Assembly: GCF_036208045.1 (NCBI RefSeq)
Contig: NZ_CP121472.1
Location: 3,483,531 to 3,547,530, forward strand
Reading direction: 5' to 3'
DNA length: 64,000 nt
From: Thiorhodovibrio winogradskyi
GTDB lineage: Bacteria; Pseudomonadota; Gammaproteobacteria; Chromatiales; Chromatiaceae
In this document: positions 63,890-64,000 of the stretch, piece after piece
Layout of the letters: each line of letters begins with the position of its first letter
Position numbering within the stretch: position 1 is the first letter of the stretch
Made by a program: the position numbers and the translations under genes
Notes under the pieces: model-generated
Database searches by the model: none
Seen by the model: only the letters and a program-made list of their open reading frames with translations
Told to the model about the DNA's origin: nothing

Positions 63890-64000
63890 TTATTTCCTTG
63901 AGCGAAGCAGGTTCTTTGCGATCGTATAGCAATGCAATGCGACGGGAACCACGTCGATCAAGGTTTCGTTGATCTGTAGATGTTGCGACAGCGTGCGCGT
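63890..64000 (-). CDS. 3' end of an unidentified gene
   Basis: A minus-strand frame open at the right edge reads 36 codons, including LSQHLQINETLIDVVPVALH, before a TAA at 63890. The composition looks protein-like but is too short to assign. A perfect 12-bp palindrome (CCCCAGCTGGGG, 63877-63888) follows the stop. Confidence 0.4.
   Translation of the reverse strand, partial: TRTLSQHLQINETLIDVVPVALHCYTIAKNLLRSRK

Overview
The window reads as a high-GC gammaproteobacterium, most likely a purple sulfur bacterium (Chromatiaceae). The clues are a small membrane protein family known from Thiocystis-type genomes, a persulfide-dioxygenase-like enzyme, an N-type sodium/proton ATPase operon, a phosphoketolase, and many small envelope-stress proteins. 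No rRNA, tRNA or CRISPR array was recognised. Identification is by reading translations against remembered families; no search was run.

Layout. 1-3.2 kb: the 5' part of a CheB-CheR fusion gene running off the left edge, a short hypothetical, an entericidin-like lipoprotein and an ETHE1-like metallo-beta-lactamase-fold enzyme, all on the minus strand. 3.4-7.6 kb: block A, with a Crp/Fnr regulator, a 62-aa membrane protein, a truncated DUF3185 gene, a CsbD gene and a broken 5' part of a cyclic beta-glucan synthase gene. A fatty acid desaturase follows. 8.9-21.4 kb: block B, a second and fuller version of block A in which the regulator is the ruined member and the glucan synthase is complete (2895 aa). 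21.5-26.1 kb: small envelope and stress proteins (PRC-barrel, third CsbD, OsmB, a Cys-repeat periplasmic protein) in AT-richer DNA.

26.2-35.4 kb: an N-type F1Fo ATPase operon (atpDCQRBEF-AG) with two passengers. One is an S23/Avd-like four-helix-bundle gene flanked by 9-bp and 8-bp repeat arrays between atpF and atpA; the other is a DUF2254 membrane protein translationally coupled between atpA and atpG. 35.4-46.7 kb: DUF1840, phosphoketolase, a YhiI-RbbA-YhhJ type export system, a DUF89 remnant, transaldolase, and a transketolase remnant joined to a third glucan synthase fragment.

46.9-60.9 kb: a BREX phage-defence locus (brxE-brxA-brxB-brxC-HEPN pair-pglX). Its methyltransferase gene pglX is cut into three in-order pieces by toxin-antitoxin modules: two VapBC modules at one site and HicAB at a second. 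Two further VapBC modules follow, the last truncated. No pglZ, brxL, brxD or brxHI follows in the window. 60.9-64 kb: a minus-strand MoxR ATPase and a DUF2201/von Willebrand protein, then the 3' end of another gene.

A recurring palindrome, TCTGTACGCTAGCGAACAGA and variants, lies before many stress and carbon-metabolism genes. It also sits beside both the intact Crp/Fnr gene and its ruined copy, which suggests a local regulon.
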